DNA of 64,000 nt from NCBI RefSeq assembly GCF_012489685.1, contig NC_080042.1, positions 38,879,158 to 38,943,157 of the forward strand, in the 5' to 3' direction. How positions within the stretch are numbered: position 1 is the first letter of the stretch; each line of letters starts with the position of its first letter. The position numbers and the translations under genes are program-made. Origin of the DNA: Lotus japonicus (Eukaryota; Streptophyta; Magnoliopsida; Fabales; Fabaceae). Below are positions 60,701 to 64,000 of the stretch, in pieces. The notes below the pieces were generated by a model. It saw only the letters and a program-made list of their open reading frames with translations. It had not been told where the DNA came from and did no database searches.

Positions 60701-63700
60701 GCCTCAGTTTCGTCGAATTCGCGCGCAGGAATTTTGTTTTACGAAAGTTTCACCCAAATTGTTCGTAGAGCTGCTTGACGGGAACATAACTCGAAAAATG
60801 TGCAGTCTTGAAATTGTTCGTAGAGCTGCTTGACGGGAACATAACTCGAACAAATGTGCAATCCTGAAATGTTTCAAATTTTTTTCCACAGTTTAAGGGA
60901 CTAAAATTAGGGACTGTGCCCCAGTTTCGTCGAATACGCGCGCGGGAATTTTGTTTTACGAAAGTTTCGCCCAAATTGTTCGTAGAGCTGCTTGACGGGA
61001 ACATAACTCGAACAAATGTGCAGTCTTGAAATTGTTCGTAGAGCTGCTTGACGGGAACATAACTCGAACAAATGTGCTGTTCTGAAATGTTCCAAATTTT
61101 TGTCCACAGTTTAAGGGACTAAAATTAGTGACTGTGCCCCAGTTTCGTCGAATTCGCGCGCAGGAATTTTGTTTTACGAACGTTTCGCCCAAATTGTTCG
61201 TAGAGCTGCTTGACAGGAACATAACTCGAACAAATGTGCAGTTCTGAAATGTTCCAAATTTTTGTCCACAGTTTGAGGGACTAAAATTAGGGACTGTGCC
61301 CCAGTTTCGTCGAATTCACGCGCAAGAATTTTGTTTTACGAACGTTTCGCCCAAAGTTTTCGTAGAGCTGCTCGACGGGAACATAACTCGAACAAATGTG
61401 CAGTCCTGAAATGTTCCAAATTTTTGTCCACAGTTTAAGGGACTAAATTTAGGGACTGTGCCCCAGTTTCGTCGAATTCGCGCGCAGGAATTTTGTTTTA
61501 CGAAAGTTTCACCCAAATTGTTCGTAGAGCTGCTTGACGGGAACATAACTGGAAAAATGTGCAGTCTTGAAATTGTTCGTAGAGCTGCTCGACGGGAACA
61601 TAACTCGAACAAATGTGCAATCCTGAAATGTTTCAAATTTTTTTCCACAGTTTAAGGGACTAAAATTAGGGACTGTGCCCCAGTTTCGTCGAATACGCGC
61701 GCAGGAATTTTGTTTTACGAAAGTTTCGCCCAAATTGTTCGTAGAGCTGCTTGACGGGAACATAACTCGAACAAATGTGCAGTCTTGAAATTGTTCGTAG
61801 AGCTGCTTGACGGGAACATAACTCGAACAAATGTGCTGTTCTGAAATGTTCCAAATTTTTGTCCACAGTTTAAGGGACTAAAATTAGTGACTATGCCCCA
61901 GTTTCGTCGAATTCGCGCGCAGGAATTTTGTTTTACGAACGTTTCGGCCAAATTGTTCGTAGAGCTGCTTGACAGGAACATAACTCGAACAAATGTGCAG
62001 TTCTGAAATGTTCCAAATTTTTGTCCACAGTTTGAGGGACTAAAATTAGGGACTATGCCCCAGTTTCGTCGAATTTGCGCGCAGGAATTTTGTTTTACGA
62101 ACGTTTCGGCCAAATTGTTCGTAGAGCTGCTTGACGGGAACATAACTCGAACAAATGTGCTGTTCTGAAATGTTCCAAATTTTTGTCCACAGTTTAAGGG
62201 ACTAAAATTAGTGACTATGCCCCAGTTTCGTCGAATTCGCGCGCAGGAATTTTGTTTTACGAACGTTTCGGCCAAATTGTTCGTAGAGCTGCTTGACAGG
62301 AACATAACTCGAACAAATGTGCAGTTCTGAAATGTTCCAAATTTTTGTCCACAGTTTGAGGGACTAAAATTAGGGACTATGCCCCAGTTTCGTCGAATTT
62401 GCGCGCAAGAATTTTGTTTTACGAACGTTTCGCCCAAATTGTTCGTAGAACTGCTCGACGGGAACATAACTCGAACAAATGTGCAGTCCTGAAATGTTCC
62501 AAATTTTTGTCCACAGTTTAAGGGACTAAAATTAGGGACTGTGCCCCAGTTTCGTCGAATTTGCGTGCAAGAATTTTGTTTTACGAACGTTTCGCCCAAA
62601 TTGTTCGTAGAACTGCTCGACGGGAACATAACTCGAACAAATGTGCAGTCCTGAAATGTTCCAAATTTTTGTCCACAGTTTAAGGGATTAAAATTAGGGA
62701 CTGTGCCCCAGTTTCGTCGAATTCGCGCGCAAGAATTTTGTTTTACGAAAGTTTCACCCAAATTGTTCGTAGAGCTGCTTGACGGGAACATAACTCGAAC
62801 AAATGTGCAGTCTTGAAATTGTTCGTAGAGCTGCTTAACGGGAACATAACTCGAACAAATGTGCAGTTCTGAAATGTTCCAAATTTTTGTCCACAGTTTA
62901 AGGGACTAAAATTAGTGACTGTGCCCCAGTTTCGTCGAATTCGCACGCAGGAATTTTGTTTTACGAACGTTTCGCCCAAATTGTTCGTAGAGCTGCTTGA
63001 CGGGAACATAACTCGAACAAAAGTGCAATATTGAAATGTTCCAAATTTTTGTCCACAGTTTAAGGGACTAAAATTAGGGACTGTGCCCTAGTTTCGTCGA
63101 ATTCGCGCACAGGAATTTTGTTTTATGAACGTTTCGCCCAAATTGTTCGTAGAGCTGCTTGACGGAAACATAATTCGAACAAATGTGCAGTCCTGGAATG
63201 TTCCAAATTTTTGTCCACTGTTTAAGGGACTAAAATTAGGGACTGTGCCCCAGTTTCGTCGAATTCGCGCGCAGGAATTTTGTTTTACGAAAGTTTCGCC
63301 CAAATTGTTTGTAGAGCTGCTCGACGGGAACATAACTCGAACAAATTAGCAGTCCTGAAATGTTTCCAATTTTTGTCCACAGTTTAAGGGACTAAAATTA
63401 GGGACTGTGCCTTAGTTTCGTCGAATTCGCGCGCAAGAATTTTGTTTTACGAACGTTTCGCCCAAATTGTTCGTAGAACTGCTCGACGGGAACATAACTC
63501 GAACAAATGTGCAGTCCTGAAATGTTCCAAATTTTTGTCCACAGTTTAAGGGACTAAAATTAGGGACTGTGCCCCAGTTTCGTCGAATTTGCGTGCAAGA
63601 ATTTTGTTTTACGAACGTTTCGCCCAAATTGTTCGTAGAACTGCTCGACGGGAACATAACTCGAACAAATGTGCAGTCCTGAAATGTTCCAAATTTTTGT

Positions 63701-64000
63701 CCACAGTTTAAGGGATTAAAATTAGGGACTGTGCCCCAGTTTCGTCGAATTCGCGCGCAAGAATTTTGTTTTACGAAAGTTTCACCCAAATTGTTCGTAG
63801 AGCTGCTTGACGGGAACATAACTCGAACAAATGTGCAGTCTTGAAATTGTTCGTAGAGCTGCTTAACGGGAACATAACTCGAACAAATGTGCAGTTCTGA
63901 AATGTTCCAAATTTTTGTCCACAGTTTAAGGGACTAAAATTAGTGACTGTGCCCCAGTTTCGTCGAATTCGCACGCAGGAATTTTGTTTTACGAACGTTT
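60701..64000 (-). repeat. Family B block homologous to 26.1-29.1 kb
   Basis: Collinear with 26.1-29.1 kb at an offset of 34557 to about 62 kb and then 34882. The 325-base change in offset is one inserted monomer pair (324 bp) here plus one base lost near 28043 in the other copy. A 358-codon pseudo-frame (61715-62791) covers more than six in-register monomers and is the longest open frame in the window. It is not a gene. Confidence 0.88.
61835..62482 (-). repeat. 324-bp monomer-pair tandem duplication
   Basis: The pair beginning gctgttctg at 61835 is repeated from 62159, exactly 324 bp on. Both copies carry gactatgcc, cggccaaattg, cttgacagg and agtttgaggg in the same order. The homologous block at 27.28-27.6 kb has one copy. 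The unusual cggccaaatt (elsewhere cgcccaaatt) occurs at 61945, 62107 and 62269. Confidence 0.88.

Noticed and set aside
61715..62791. Long minus-strand open frame (358 codons) as a real repeat protein gene
   Set aside because: It is 6.6 copies of the 162-bp satellite in register. Frames are open on both strands, there is no unique sequence, and the same frame is broken wherever a 56-bp unit occurs.
1..64000. Hammerhead-type self-cleaving satellite RNA
   Set aside because: I looked for the ctgatga and gaaa core arrangement in the monomer on both strands and did not find it.

Overview
The whole 64 kb window is satellite DNA. I found no credible protein gene, RNA gene, transposon or CRISPR array. 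All readable sequence derives from one 162-bp AT-rich monomer (about 44% GC by hand count of one copy), arranged in higher-order repeats (HORs). Two 100-base N runs (16966-17065 and 45377-45476) cut the window into three contigs. The many long open frames exist because 162 bp is exactly 54 codons, so any frame lacking a stop in one monomer stays open through neighbouring monomers on either strand. This points to a eukaryotic chromosome, probably a centromeric, pericentromeric or other heterochromatic block, in a scaffolded long-read assembly. I do not recognise the satellite and cannot name the organism. CpG is not depleted (12 observed against about 8 expected in one monomer), which fits a genome with little CpG methylation here, such as many invertebrates, but this is weak evidence.

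Layout. Contig 1 (1-16965) carries family A in the orientation I call sense. It starts with an older arrangement of 10- and 9-monomer units (1550 and 1388 bp). From 2582 it becomes a very homogeneous 1225-bp unit of 8 monomers (seven full, one 93-bp deletion derivative): nine exact-length copies, two slightly longer copies and a partial twelfth. Contig 2 (17066-45376) is in the opposite orientation and is mostly family B, in which full 162-bp monomers are mixed with a 56-bp deletion derivative. B forms a 218-bp dimer next to the gap, then 25-mer (3199 bp) and 22-mer (2713 bp) HORs to about 26.35 kb, then units of 704, 1412, 1574 and 2115 bp with a 4.2-kb segmental duplication 8083 bp apart. 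At about 43430 it switches abruptly to diverged, inverted family A. Contig 3 (45477-64000) is again family B: a noisy 218-bp dimer array, two 3199-bp HORs, 865-bp units, and a 3-kb block matching 26.1-29.1 kb.

The most interesting observations are these. Every 1225-bp HOR copy contains a perfect match to the nine-base core of the mammalian CENP-B box, and most other monomers are one base away. Both truncated monomer types have junctions at microhomology. Unit lengths resolve exactly into integer numbers of full and truncated monomers. Orientation flips across the first gap. Single-base indels cluster beside the gaps in a way that suggests consensus error. A centromere role is inference only.
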